From contig CBDFKF010000004.1 in the NCBI GenBank assembly GCA_965248765.1, positions 372,001-436,000 on the forward strand: a DNA stretch of 64,000 nucleotides, written 5' to 3'. Source of the DNA: CBDFKF01 sp965248765 (GTDB taxonomy: Bacteria; Pseudomonadota; Alphaproteobacteria; VGEJ01). Shown piece by piece: positions 43,661 through 53,735 of the stretch (the stretch's first letter is position 1; the number at the start of each line of letters is the position of its first letter). The position numbers and the translations under genes were made by a program. The notes under the pieces are model-generated. The model was not told the DNA's origin and did not search any database. It worked only from the letters and a program-made list of their open reading frames with translations.

Positions 43661-44575
43661 GTGACGGGCATAATCCAGAACGCCATCGACGCGTTGGCGC
43701 TCGGCAGCCTTTTCGCGCTGACCGCGCTCGGCATCGGCCTCATCTTCGGCATCATGAGGCTAATCAACTTCGCGCATGGCGATTTCATCATGATCGGCGG
43801 CTATGCGTTGATCGTGCCGTCGAGCGCCGTGGCGGCAACCTTGTTCATCGGGGCGTGGCCGGCGCCGCTGCTGGTCGGCGCCGTTTGCCTCATCATTGTG
43901 CTGGTCGCGTTGGCGGCGGAGCGGCTCGCGTTTCGCCCGCTGCGCAGCGCCGAGCCGTCGGTGCTTCTGATCACGTCGTTCGCGCTGAGCTTCTTCCTCG
44001 AGCACCTCGTCGTCATCGTCTACGGCGGCCGGCAAAAAGGTGTCAACCTGTGGCCCGAGCTGATCGAGCCGCTGATAGTTGTGGGCCTCCGCATCCCGCG
44101 TCTGCAGATCATCACCATCGCGGTGACGATCATTCTCTTGATCCTCCTCGTCCTATTCCTGCGCCGAACCGCGATCGGCGTACACATGCGCGCGGCGTCT
44201 GAGGACTTCGTCATGGCGCGTCTGTTGGGCGTGCGGGCCAATCGAGTGATCGCCGCTGCCTTCGCGATCAGCGGCGTGCTGGCCGCGGCGGTCTCCCTCC
44301 TCTACGTGACGCAACAAGGCGCGCTGAAGTTCCAGATGGGGATACCGCTGGTTCTGTTCGCCTTCGTCGCCACCGTGGTTGGCGGCATGGGCAGCTTGCT
44401 CGGCGCCGTGCTGGGTGGCTTCGTGGTCGGCATCGCCAGCGTGGTGTTCCAGGTGATCCTCCCGGTCGCCGAGCGTCCCCAACGTGACGTACTCGTCTAC
44501 GGACTGATCCTCCTCATTCTGCTGCTGCGACCCGCCGGCCTCGTCAAGGTCAAGTCGATCGAGGAGAAGGTGTGA
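43661..44575 (+). CDS. branched-chain-type ABC permease, LivH-like
   Basis: This 304-residue membrane protein has the LivH family start (ALALGSLFALTALGIGL, then RLINFAHGDF) and about eight hydrophobic segments, with the conserved EDFVMARLLGVRANR cytoplasmic loop. The start is a GTG at 43661. Its stop codon overlaps the start of the LivM-like gene. It forms the membrane channel of the importer whose binding protein is at 42289. Confidence 0.88.
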   Translation: MTGIIQNAIDALALGSLFALTALGIGLIFGIMRLINFAHGDFIMIGGYALIVPSSAVAATLFIGAWPAPLLVGAVCLIIVLVALAAERLAFRPLRSAEPSVLLITSFALSFFLEHLVVIVYGGRQKGVNLWPELIEPLIVVGLRIPRLQIITIAVTIILLILLVLFLRRTAIGVHMRAASEDFVMARLLGVRANRVIAAAFAISGVLAAAVSLLYVTQQGALKFQMGIPLVLFAFVATVVGGMGSLLGAVLGGFVVGIASVVFQVILPVAERPQRDVLVYGLILLILLLRPAGLVKVKSIEEKV

Positions 44576-45615
44576 TGGCGTCGGACAGCCGCCTTCTCGT
44601 GGTTTTGCGCGACTACTGGACGCCGGTGTCGCTCTCGTTTTTGATGTTGATCATCGTCGTCGTGGTCTGGTCGACCGGTGATGGAGTCCTGGCGAGGACT
44701 GTGACCGACGGATTGATACGCGCCGTGCTGGTCATCGGCCTTTATATCTTCATCGGCAATTCGGGCGTGCTGGCGTTCGGCCACGCCACCTTCATGATGA
44801 TAGCCGCCTACGCGGTGGGGTGGCTGACGATGACGCCGTTCAAGAAGAGCTTCGCCCTGCAGCTCCCGGCGATATTGACCGACCACCAGTACCCGATGGT
44901 GCCCTCGGCGATCGCCGCCGCACTGCTTGCGGCGATCGTTGCCTTCATCGTCGGCGTGCCGATCATGCGCCTTTCCGGTATTGCCGCGAGCATCGCGACG
45001 CTCGCGGTCCTCGGCATGTTCCGGACCTTCTACATCAACTGGGACCCCTGGACGATGGGCGCGGCGACGATGCCGGGCATCCCCATCTATGTGAATATGT
45101 GGGTTGGGCTGGCGTGGGTGGTGGTCGCCCTGTTCGCCGCCTTTATCTACCAGCAATCGCGCTTTGGCCTCGCGCTGCGGGCGAGCCGCGAGGATGAGTT
45201 CGCGGCCCGGGCGGCCGGCATCAACATTTCGCGGCAACGTCTGATCGCTTTCGTCATTAGCGCTTTTTTCATGGGTGTGGGCGGCGTTCTCGAGGCCCAT
45301 TTCATTGGCACCGTCTCGGCTCGGAACTTCTGGCTGCTGATCACGTTCATCATGCTCGCCATGCTGATCGTCGGCGGCCAGCGGAGTCTGACGGGCGCGC
45401 TTGTCGGCGTGGTGGTCATCTCGACCATTATCGATATCCTGAACAACCTCGAGGCCGGCATCGACGTCGGGATTGTGCTGTCGCTCCCCATTGGCTCCCA
45501 GGAGCTCATTATCGCCGCTGTCATGATCATCATTCTGGTGTTCCGGCCCGCCGGCATCATGGGCGGGCACGAGATCCCGTGGCCATTCGGCAAGCTCGGT
45601 GCCCGTACCCAATGA
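44575..45615 (+). CDS. branched-chain-type ABC permease, LivM-like
   Basis: This membrane protein of about 346 residues has LivM features: GNSGVLAFGHATFMMIAAYAVG near residue 60 and the loop SREDEFAARAAGINISRQR near residue 205. The ATG at 44575 overlaps the LivH stop as TGATG, after GAGGAGAAGG; a GTG one codon upstream is also possible. The stop directly abuts the convergent M24 gene. No ATPase gene follows, so the transporter is incomplete here. Confidence 0.87.
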   Translation: MASDSRLLVVLRDYWTPVSLSFLMLIIVVVVWSTGDGVLARTVTDGLIRAVLVIGLYIFIGNSGVLAFGHATFMMIAAYAVGWLTMTPFKKSFALQLPAILTDHQYPMVPSAIAAALLAAIVAFIVGVPIMRLSGIAASIATLAVLGMFRTFYINWDPWTMGAATMPGIPIYVNMWVGLAWVVVALFAAFIYQQSRFGLALRASREDEFAARAAGINISRQRLIAFVISAFFMGVGGVLEAHFIGTVSARNFWLLITFIMLAMLIVGGQRSLTGALVGVVVISTIIDILNNLEAGIDVGIVLSLPIGSQELIIAAVMIIILVFRPAGIMGGHEIPWPFGKLGARTQ

Positions 45616-46917
45616 TCACTCCGGCACGAGTTCCATCGAGAACTGATCGAGGAGCTCGACGCCGGTCTCGGTGACCAACACCTGGTTTTCGAGCTTCACC
45701 CCCTCGCGCCCACCGTCCTCGCCAACATAGACCTCCAAGCACAGCACCTGACCCGGCTCGATCACGCCGTTGTAGCCGTACTCATCCCAGTCTTGCGGGT
45801 AGCGGATCGCCGGGTACTCATCGCACAGCCCGACGCCATGGGCGATCACCGTATACCGCCGCGGCAAGTACTTCTCGGGCAGCGCGAACGCCTGCTCCGC
45901 GACCTCCCGGAATGCCATGCCCGGCCTCAGGATGGCGCGATTGTGGGCGAGCTTTTCCATGGCGATCGCATGAAGAGTGCGCTGCTCGCCGTTGGGCGCG
46001 CCGTCCGGCGTCACCCATGCGCGCGAAATATCGGCGCAGGAACCGTAGGGACCGATCAGATCGGTATCGAAGGAGACGATGTCGCCCGCCTCGATCACCC
46101 GGTCCGAGCACTCGGAAAACCACGGATTGGTCCTCGGCCCGCTGGCCAACAGGCGTGTCTCGATCCACTCCCCGCCGCGCGCGATATTGGCGGCATGCAG
46201 CGTCGACCACAGCTGGTTCTCCGTGATTCCGGGTCGCAAGGTCCTCCACATCGCCGACATAGCGACCTCCGCGGTGTTGATCGCGCGGCGCATGGCTTTG
46301 ATCTCTTCGGGGTGCTTGATGCGTCTGGCATGCTCGGTGAAGGACTGACTGCAGACGCTCTCGATTCCCAGGCGCTCAAGCGCGGCAACTCCGGCGATCT
46401 CGCACTTGTCGATGGCAATCCTGCGATCGCCACCGCCCGACCGGACGACCAAATCGGCGATCTCCTGGGCCCACCTGTGAACCAGTTCGCCTTCGCGCGG
46501 GCCGTTCTCGAAATAGAACCAACTGGTCGCGGTGCGCCGTTCGTCGATGCGGCTGAGGTGTGCGCTCAGATGCTCACAGCGCAGGAAGTCGAACAGAACC
46601 GTCGGCCCCTCTGTCCCGATGAAGGCGTAGCGCACGGCATTGTGCGTGCACCAAACCTGCATGTTGCTCGCATCGAGCGCGTAGCGGATGTTGAGCGGGT
46701 CGAACAGCACCGCACCGGCAAAATCGCCAGCCCGCAATTGCTCCCTGATCCGCCCGAGCCGGTAGTCCCGGATGACCTCGATGTCCGGCTCCGGCAAACC
46801 CGCTTCGGCCCATTCAGCGAGCGCCGGGTTGCCGGGCGCTTCGACCGGAACGTCCGCTCCACTGCGCGTGAGCCTCTTGGTCGGATCGATCTTGGGAACG
46901 TGGTCACCGCGCGTCAT
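45616..46917 (-). CDS. dddP: M24-family enzyme, probable DMSP lyase DddP-like
   Basis: This 433-residue protein has the pita-bread metallopeptidase fold. Matches to DddP, from memory, are long: LFDPLNIRYALDASNMQVW and GGEWIETRLLASGPRTNPW, then FDTDLIGPYG with CADISRAW (metal Asp residues), HGVGLCDEYP (metal His, and the Asp six residues later that DddP uses as general base) and the two late Glu in CLEVYVG and KLENQVLV. DddP cleaves dimethylsulfoniopropionate to dimethylsulfide and acrylate. An Xaa-Pro peptidase or creatinase-type role is the alternative. It is convergent with the LivM-like gene and precedes a sugar-isomerase-like gene. Confidence 0.65.
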   Translation of the reverse strand: MTRGDHVPKIDPTKRLTRSGADVPVEAPGNPALAEWAEAGLPEPDIEVIRDYRLGRIREQLRAGDFAGAVLFDPLNIRYALDASNMQVWCTHNAVRYAFIGTEGPTVLFDFLRCEHLSAHLSRIDERRTATSWFYFENGPREGELVHRWAQEIADLVVRSGGGDRRIAIDKCEIAGVAALERLGIESVCSQSFTEHARRIKHPEEIKAMRRAINTAEVAMSAMWRTLRPGITENQLWSTLHAANIARGGEWIETRLLASGPRTNPWFSECSDRVIEAGDIVSFDTDLIGPYGSCADISRAWVTPDGAPNGEQRTLHAIAMEKLAHNRAILRPGMAFREVAEQAFALPEKYLPRRYTVIAHGVGLCDEYPAIRYPQDWDEYGYNGVIEPGQVLCLEVYVGEDGGREGVKLENQVLVTETGVELLDQFSMELVPE

Positions 46918-46960
46918 TTTTGGCGTCTCCTGACACTCGCGTTGCCGATCGGGGAAGGCG

Positions 46961-47809
46961 CTAGCCCTCCTCCTCGTCCGCTTCGATCCTCTGCCATAGA
47001 GCGCGGATCATGTCCTTCATCATCAGCGCCTCCTCCCAGCGATCGGAGAGCTCGTAGCCGTCCGGCCCGGTGATGGCATACTCCCTCGGGCCGAGCTCGC
47101 ACAGGAACGTCAGCGTCGCATCGGCCGGAGCGCGCCGCCGCCAACTGCGGAAGCCGTGCTCCCACCACCCCATGAACAGATCGACCCAGTCCTTGTGGTG
47201 GGGAAAGCTGATCTGGATCTGCACCTGCTCGCGGCTCGCTACCCGGTCGTGGAACCCCCAGGCGTTGTCGAGGATGCGATGCATCAGCGCGTGGTTTTCT
47301 GCCGAGATCGGCCAGGCGAACTCGCGTCCAACCAGGTAGTGCGAGATATCGCCGGTCAAGCGGAGGTCGGGAAAACGGTCCAACAGGTGCAGCGTGAAGA
47401 ACAGATCGGTGGTCATCCGATCGCGGTGGGTCTCGAAGTGGGCCGCGACTCCGGCGTCGTCTGCCAGGCGACGCCAGCCTTCGATGTAGGGAATGCATTC
47501 CCCGATAGTGTAGGGCCGGACGTCGGCCTGCAGATTGATGTGATAGGCCCCCAATTCCTGAACGTGCTCGAGGATGGGCTTCAGATCATCCACCGTTTGC
47601 GGATAGCATTGCGCCTGCCAGCTCATGCCATGGGCGCGCAGGAACTCGGTGATCTCCTTGGCATAGGCGTAGTCGAAGAAGCGAACGCCGGCGCCGTCGA
47701 AGCCGGCGTCGCGGATCATGACGAGCTTTTCTTCCAGCGACCATTCCTGACCATCCGGTCGGCGCCGCTCCATCGCGAACATCGACTGATAGACCAACAG
47801 CTTCTGCAC
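46961..47809 (-). CDS. sugar phosphate isomerase/epimerase-like TIM-barrel protein
   Basis: This 282-residue protein belongs to the AP-endonuclease-2/xylose-isomerase-like TIM-barrel group. Metal-ligand candidates are Glu in HFETHRDR, Asp and His in GDISHYLVG and Glu in LCELGPREYA. I chose the GTG at 47809 because GAGAGG precedes it; an ATG at 47857 would add 16 residues without a good signal. It lies 43 bp upstream of the DddP-like gene on the same strand, so they may be cotranscribed. The substrate is unknown. Confidence 0.82.
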   Translation of the reverse strand: MQKLLVYQSMFAMERRRPDGQEWSLEEKLVMIRDAGFDGAGVRFFDYAYAKEITEFLRAHGMSWQAQCYPQTVDDLKPILEHVQELGAYHINLQADVRPYTIGECIPYIEGWRRLADDAGVAAHFETHRDRMTTDLFFTLHLLDRFPDLRLTGDISHYLVGREFAWPISAENHALMHRILDNAWGFHDRVASREQVQIQISFPHHKDWVDLFMGWWEHGFRSWRRRAPADATLTFLCELGPREYAITGPDGYELSDRWEEALMMKDMIRALWQRIEADEEEG

Positions 47810-47877
47810 GGATCCCTCTCTTCCCGGTGGCGGCTGTCCCACCTTTAAGATTCTCAAGTTTCGTGACAGACTTCACC

Positions 47878-48674
47878 ATGCGGCAAAACGCCGTCGGAGG
47901 CTTGATCCTGCCACTAATCTCGCGCGTTGTGGTGGTGCTGCTCAGCGCGATCGCGCAAGTGGTGCCGACATCTACTGCGGGCTCGCCCGCCGATGGGCAT
48001 GCTGAGCCACCGGTCGCCCCGTGTGGTGATATGGACGTGGTCCTCGTCATCGACACCACCGGCAGCATGAGCAGGGTCATCGAAGACGTGAAGGTAGAGG
48101 CGCGCGCCCTCCTCGACTTGATCGACCGGTCCTCGGCTGGTCGGTTCCGGTTGGGCCTCGTTACCTTCGACAAGCGCGTGGCCGTGCATCATGACCTCGA
48201 CTCACGCCCCAGCGCGGCGGTGAAGAAGGCCGCCGTCATGGCATCGATCCAGCAACTGAGAGCGGATGGCGGCGGCAGCGGGCCCGAGGCATCTGACGAG
48301 GCTCTCAATACGATAATCAACCGATTGGCGGCAGCCGGGCGCGCCATCAGACGGGCGATTTCCGCGGAGCCTTTCGCGGCGATACGCGCATCATCATTCT
48401 GATCACCGATGCGCTGCCGGGCGGATTCGACGATGCCTTCAGAGTCGGCATCGACGACGAGAACGCGGAGAGGCTCGGCCAGGAGGCCGCCGCGCTCCAT
48501 ATCAGGATCTCACCGATCTACGTCAACCGCGACAGCTACGACCCGTACATCCACCGTTTCATGTACGAGAGATATGCGCGTCCAACCGCCGGTATTCTGA
48601 GCGTTACCGGCGCCGGCGCTTCCTTTGCCATCCGCGACATCGTCCACTCCTGCGGCACCGCGCCGATTTCCTGA
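47878..48674 (+). pseudogene. secreted von Willebrand factor A-domain protein, frameshifted
   Basis: The first frame gives a hydrophobic leader (LILPLISRVVVVLLSAIAQ) and the vWA metal site VVLVIDTTGSMSRVIEDVK, then ends at 48402. Another frame continues with GDFRGAFRGDTRIIILITDALPG and ends at 48674. Joined at about 48340-48350 they form a typical vWA domain of about 265 residues, so a one-base change has broken the gene unless it is an assembly error. A related role with calcium-dependent surface binding is possible. Confidence 0.75.
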
Positions 48675-48787
48675 ACCGCTGGAGAACCGTTACGACCGGC
48701 GCTCGCGCCGTTTTCCGCCTTTGACATTCGAAGGCTTCGTGACAGGCTTCATCGCACGCAAAAATGCAGACAGGCGGGCCCACAGCG

Positions 48788-49411
48788 ATGTACACGCTCT
48801 ATTGGCATCCCGAGTCATCGTCATTGGCGCCGATGGCGGTACTCGAAGAGGTCGGAGCACCCTACGAGACGGTCCTCGTGGATATCGAAGGCGGCGAACA
48901 CCTGACCGCGGCCTACAAGGAAATCCACCCCTATGGGATGGTCCCGGCCATGCGGCTCGCCGACGGCCAATGCGTCTTCGAGTCCGCGGGCATTACCATG
49001 TACCTGGTGGACCAGCACCCCGAGGCCGGACTGGCACCGCGACCCGACGAACCGCTGCGTGCGATCTACTACCAATGGCTGCTGTTCCTCGCCGACACGA
49101 TCTATCCGTCCTACAACCGGTTCTTCCGCCCGGAGCGCTACGTCCCGGACGCGATCGATGCCGAGAAGGTCAAGGCGAGCGCCCGGGTGAGATTGGCGGA
49201 ACAGTGGCAGATGGTGGATCAGGCGCTCGCCGGAAAGGACTGGTTGGTCGGCCCTCACCTCACCGCCGCCGATCTGTACATGCAGATGCTCCGCTCGTGG
49301 GACGACGAACCGGGGTTCGCGGATCGGTTCCCCAACGTTGCGCGGGTCGGCGAAGCGGCGGTGCAGCGTCCGGCTGTGGCGCGCGCAGTGGAAAAACACA
49401 CGCCTTCTTGA
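48788..49411 (+). CDS. glutathione S-transferase-like protein
   Basis: This protein of about 207 residues has a thioredoxin-like N-domain (MYTLYWHPESSSLAPMAVLEE; Ser near residue 11; HPYGMVPAMRL with the cis-Pro) and a helical C-domain (LTAADLYMQML). It belongs to the bacterial theta/beta-like GSTs. The ATG at 48788 matches the family start, though its ribosome site is weak. It lies 22 bp before the CoA-transferase gene, suggesting cotranscription and possibly a ring-cleavage or maleylacetoacetate-type role. Confidence 0.85.
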   Translation: MYTLYWHPESSSLAPMAVLEEVGAPYETVLVDIEGGEHLTAAYKEIHPYGMVPAMRLADGQCVFESAGITMYLVDQHPEAGLAPRPDEPLRAIYYQWLLFLADTIYPSYNRFFRPERYVPDAIDAEKVKASARVRLAEQWQMVDQALAGKDWLVGPHLTAADLYMQMLRSWDDEPGFADRFPNVARVGEAAVQRPAVARAVEKHTPS

Positions 49412-49433
49412 TTGAGATCCGGGAGAAGCGGTG

Positions 49434-50555
49434 ATGGCCGGCCCGCTCTCCGGTACGCGAATCCTCGACTTCACGACCCTTCTGCCGGGGCCCCTCGCCA
49501 CGTTGCTCCTGGCCGAGGCGGGCGCCGAGGTGATTAAGATCGAGCGGCCCGGGCGCGGCGAGGAGATGCGCTCCTACCCCCCGACGTGGGGAACCGACGG
49601 CGTGAACTTCGCCCTGTTGAACAGGGGCAAACGCAGCCTCGCCATCGACCTCAAGGACACCGGTATGCGGGCGCGGCTGCGGCCGCTGATCGAGACCGCC
49701 GATGTCCTGGTCGAACAGTTCCGACCCGGGGTGATGGCGCGGCTCGAGCTCGACTACGAATCCGTCGCGGAGATCAATCCCCGGATCATCTATTGCTCGA
49801 TCAGCGGTTACGGCCAGACCGGCCCCAAACGTGACGTCGCCGGCCACGACCTCAACTACCTCGGCGATGCCGGCCTGTTGTCTCTGAGCATGGGCTCGAT
49901 TGACCAGCCCGTCGTTCCGCCGGCGCTGATCGCCGACATCGCTGGCGGCGCCTATCCCGCCGTCATGAACATCCTGCTGGCTCTGCGCGAACGCGACCGC
50001 ACCGGCAAGGGCTGCTCGCTCGATGTCGCCATGACCGAGAACATGTTTCCCCTCCTTTATTGGGCGCTCGGTAACGGTCGCGTCGCCGGTGCGTGGCCCG
50101 GCAACGGCGATGGCCTGGTGACGGGGGGCTCGCCGCGGTATCAGCTCTACCCGACGGCCGATCATCGCTTCGTAGCTGCGGCGCCGCTCGAGCAGAGGTT
50201 CTGGGAGATTTTCGTCGAGGCGATCGGGCTCGATGTCGCGCTGCGCGACGATGCGCTTGATTCGGCCGCGACCATCCAAGCCGTAGGCGAGATCATTGGC
50301 GCCCACCCGGCCGATTATTGGGAGCCGCTGCTGAAGGCGGCTGACTGCTGTTGCTCGATCGTGCGCACCTTGGAAGAGGCGCTGGCCGATCCACACTTCG
50401 CCGCGCGCGGCATCCACGACGAGAAGCTCGTGAACAAAGCGGGCGACGAAACACCGGCCCTCCCCGTCCCCATAGATCCCGGCCTCCGCGCCCACCCGGG
50501 TGAGGCGTTGCCAGCGCCGGAGCTAGGCGCAGACAATGATGAGTTGCTGCCATGA
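49434..50555 (+). CDS. CaiB/BaiF family class III CoA-transferase
   Basis: This 373-residue protein has the family start (GTRILDFTTLLPGPLAT), GAEVIKIERPGRGE, and the catalytic Asp in VAGHDLNYLG near residue 137. It moves CoA between acyl groups without a free energy cost. The ATG at 49434 follows GGGAGAAG. It lies between the GST gene and an SDR gene whose start follows by 17 bp, so the three probably work together on an organic-acid CoA ester. Confidence 0.88.
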   Translation: MAGPLSGTRILDFTTLLPGPLATLLLAEAGAEVIKIERPGRGEEMRSYPPTWGTDGVNFALLNRGKRSLAIDLKDTGMRARLRPLIETADVLVEQFRPGVMARLELDYESVAEINPRIIYCSISGYGQTGPKRDVAGHDLNYLGDAGLLSLSMGSIDQPVVPPALIADIAGGAYPAVMNILLALRERDRTGKGCSLDVAMTENMFPLLYWALGNGRVAGAWPGNGDGLVTGGSPRYQLYPTADHRFVAAAPLEQRFWEIFVEAIGLDVALRDDALDSAATIQAVGEIIGAHPADYWEPLLKAADCCCSIVRTLEEALADPHFAARGIHDEKLVNKAGDETPALPVPIDPGLRAHPGEALPAPELGADNDELLP

Positions 50556-50571
50556 CGGCCAAGGAGGCGCC

Positions 50572-51345
50572 ATGTTTGATCTTGGATTAGGCGGAAAGGT
50601 CGCGATCGTCACCGGCGGCAGCGATGGGCTCGGCCGGGCCACCGCCGAGCGGTTGGCGGGCAAGGGGTGCGCGGTCGTGATCTGCGCGCGTCGCGCCGAC
50701 CATCTGCAACGCGTTGCCAACGAAATCGCCGGAGCGACTGCCGCCAAAATCCTCGGTGTGCCGGCTGACGTCTCGCTCGCCGCCGATATCGAGACGCTCA
50801 TCGACACCGCCGCGGATCGCTTTGGCGGCGTCGATATCTTGGTCAACAACGCCGGCAAATCAGCGGCTGCGGGCTTGGAAAAGGTCGATGACGCGGCATG
50901 GCAAGCCCACATTGATCTCAAGCTCATGGCCGCTGTCCGCGCGTGCCGGCGGGTAGTGCCGATCATGCGCGCCCGCGGCGGCGGCGCGATCGTCAACGCG
51001 ACGATTACCGGCGGCAAGGCGCCCTCAGCCAAGGCGTTGCCAACCACGGTCACCCGCGCCGCCGGGATCAACCTCACGAAGTCGCTGGCCAACGAGTATG
51101 CTGCCGACGGCATCCGGGTGAACACGGTGTGCATCGGGCTCTTGAAGAGCGAGCAATGGGTTCGCCAGGCCGGAAATACCGATATCGCGAACTTCTATCG
51201 CGACCTCGCGGCAAGCGTACCCCTTGGACGCGTCGGCGAAGCGGAGGAATACGCTGACCTGGTGGCCTTCCTGGCGTCCGATCGCGCGGCCTACATCACC
51301 GGTGTCGCCGTCAACATCGATGGCGGCCTCTCCGCAGCGGTATAG
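50572..51345 (+). CDS. SDR-family protein with a non-standard active site
   Basis: This 257-residue protein starts at an ATG after AAGGAGG. The cofactor loop TGGSDGLGRAT and VDILVNNAG are normal. In the catalytic region (KALPTTVTRAAGINL), the Tyr-xxx-Lys pair is replaced by T158 and R162. The pattern TTVTRAAG occurs in a subgroup of SDRs from CoA-linked pathways. It may use another acid or act as a binding partner. The ending (TGVAVNIDGG) is normal. It follows the CoA-transferase. Confidence 0.82.
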   Translation: MFDLGLGGKVAIVTGGSDGLGRATAERLAGKGCAVVICARRADHLQRVANEIAGATAAKILGVPADVSLAADIETLIDTAADRFGGVDILVNNAGKSAAAGLEKVDDAAWQAHIDLKLMAAVRACRRVVPIMRARGGGAIVNATITGGKAPSAKALPTTVTRAAGINLTKSLANEYAADGIRVNTVCIGLLKSEQWVRQAGNTDIANFYRDLAASVPLGRVGEAEEYADLVAFLASDRAAYITGVAVNIDGGLSAAV

Positions 51346-51490
51346 CGCCACTCACTTCTTCGGACGCGCGTGACGGCCGCCAGCTCGACCTTCCTCGGGC
51401 AAGAGTGGCGGTTTACGATGCGCCGCGCCGGCTGTGACCTCGGATCGAAGGATCGCGAGGTTTCAGTGGGAACCTGAGTGACGGACAATC

Positions 51491-52458
51491 ATGTCAAAGG
51501 CACTTTTCCTCTCGCCCTTTACGCGGGCCAACCATCTCGGAGGCGGCGGGGCCTACTCTCAGGCCGTCTTCGAGTTGATCGAGCAGGATGCCGCGATCTC
51601 AGAGCTGCGGTGGCTCGCGCCCAAGCATGACGGCCGCCCAAAGCGGGTGAGACAGGCTGAAAGCATGGCCAGATCGCTGTTCTCATCACTTCCCTCAAAA
51701 ATCCTGTACACGCGTGCCAAGCGCTTCATGAACCGAATTTCAGCAATACTAGATGCAGAATACATCGACATTATCGTCCTGAGTGGAGCTGAGATGCTCT
51801 GGGTTCTTCCAGTTACTTCGGGCCGGGCGGCTCATATTCTCGTTTGTCACAATATAGAACACCGCTTGTTTTCCTCTTACCTTGACCGGCTCTCCGTCCC
51901 CAAGATCGGCCGCGCGCTTCTCCGCTATGACGGGAAAAAACTCTACAAACACGAACTCTCGGGTCTTCGGCAAATTGACCAAGTGATCGCGATCTCGACG
52001 CACGATGCCGAATACGTCCGCGAGGTTAACTCGGGGTCCGAAGTGCTCGTCCTACCGCCGGTCTTTTCTTACCCGCCCTACGAGCGCCCCAGCGGGCACG
52101 CCGATCGTGCCACGCTCGACCTAGGTCTGATGGCGAAGTTTGATTGGTGGCCCAACCGCGAGGGTTTGGATTGGTTCGTCGACTCTGTCCTTCCGCGGCT
52201 GCCGAAGCGCATCAGACTTAACCTTTTTGGGCCTGGAAGCGAGACGGTGATCGGCAATGATCGGCGCATCGTCCGGCACGGATATGTTCCTGAACTCGAC
52301 GGCATTTGGGCCGTGTGCGATGTCATGATTTGCCCGATGCTCTCGGGCTCGGGTGTGAACGTCAAGCTGGTCGAAGCGCTCTACAACCGAATGCCAGTTC
52401 TTGCGACACATTTCGCGGCGAGGGGCGTGCAACTTCCGGATGACCCCGCGATCAAGCT
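51491..52458 (+). pseudogene. GT-B glycosyltransferase, 3'-truncated by IS copy 3
   Basis: About 322 residues of a family 4-like glycosyltransferase remain: an N-terminal acceptor domain (FLSPFTRANHLGGGGAYSQ), NIEHRLFSSYLDRL, and the donor-binding PMLSGSGVNVKLVEAL with MPVLAT. The family normally continues about 50-80 residues more. The open frame runs into the IS and ends there at 52693. The gene is less GC-rich than its neighbours, suggesting foreign origin. The missing end does not occur after the IS. Confidence 0.8.
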
Positions 52459-52541
52459 TGTCACTAACACACGATATGTCCGGTTTATGTACCAGACGAT
52501 CTGTCCGGATTTAGAAGCTCTCCAGGCTATGGAGGGTTTGG

Positions 52542-53718
52542 ATGCGCCGGACAGAGCAGTTGCAGGGACTGAGATTGATGAAGTTCGAGGAGGTTTACGG
52601 CCGCACCCATCGGGGTTGCTTGAGCCAAGCCGAGGCGGCGGAGGTTCTCGGCGTTTCAGAGCGCACCTTCCGGCGCTGGCGCGACCGCTATGAGGCGGAC
52701 GGCGCGGAAGGGCTCTACGATCGCCGTCTGGGCCGGGTCTCGGCGCGGCGCGCGGCGGTCGACGAGGTGACGGCGCTGTTGGCGCTGTTCGACACCCGCT
52801 ACTGGGACTTCACCGCCAAGCACTTCCACGAGAAGCTAGTCGCGGACTATGCCTTCAAGCGCAGCTACAACTGGGTGCGGCTGAGCTTGCAGGCCCATGG
52901 GCGAAGACGGGCGGCGCCCAGGCGCGGGGCGCACCGGCGCAAGCGGCCGCGCCGCGCGCTGCCCGGCATGATGCTGCATCAAGACGGCTCAAGCCACGCG
53001 TGGGTCCCCGATCAGTGGTGGGACCTGATCGTCACCATGGACGACGCCACCAGTGAGATCTACTCGGCCTTCTTCGTCGCCGAAGAGGGCACGATGTCGA
53101 GCTTTCAGGGGGTGTCCGAGGCGATCCGGGCCAAGGGGCTGTTCTGCTCGCTCTATGCCGACCGCGCCGGCCACTACTGGCACACCCCTGAGGCCGGCGG
53201 CACGGTCGACAAGGACAATCCGACCCAGTTCGGCCGCGCCCTGGCCCAGCTCGGCATCGAGCTGATCCCGGCCTACTCGCCCGAGGCAAGGGGGCGCTCG
53301 GAACGCATGTTCGCCACCCCTGCAGAAGCGCCTGCCCCAGGAGCTCAGGCTCGCCGGCATCACCGACATGGCCCAGGCCAACCGCTTCCTCAAGGAGCTC
53401 CACCTGCCAGGCCACAACGCCCGCTTCGCGGTGCCGCCGGAAGCCGAGGGCACCGCCTTCGTGCCCTTCGCCGGTACCCTCGACGACATCCTCTGCGTGC
53501 AGCAGGAGCGCACCGTCTCCAACGACAATACCGTGCGCTACAAACGCCTGGTGCTGGCGATCCCGCCCGACCGCCATCGCCGCCACTACGTCAAGGCAAG
53601 GGTCCGGGTCCACGAATACCCCGACCGCACCCTCGCCGTCTTCCATGGGCCGCGCTGCCTGGCCCGATACCAGGCCGACGGATCGCCCATCAACACAAGC
53701 CACAGACAGGCCGCGTGA
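52542..53718 (+). pseudogene. ISNCY-family transposase, copy 3 (frameshifted)
   Basis: The reading frame matches copies 1 and 2 to about residue 259, then an extra C in the run ACCCCTGCAG (about 53317-53320) shifts it out of frame. The original C-terminal half can be followed in another frame from about 53321 to 53718. All three catalytic acids lie before the shift, but the C-terminal domain is lost, so the protein should be inactive. Confidence 0.88.
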
Positions 53719-53735
53719 TCCGCTTCGACGCGACC

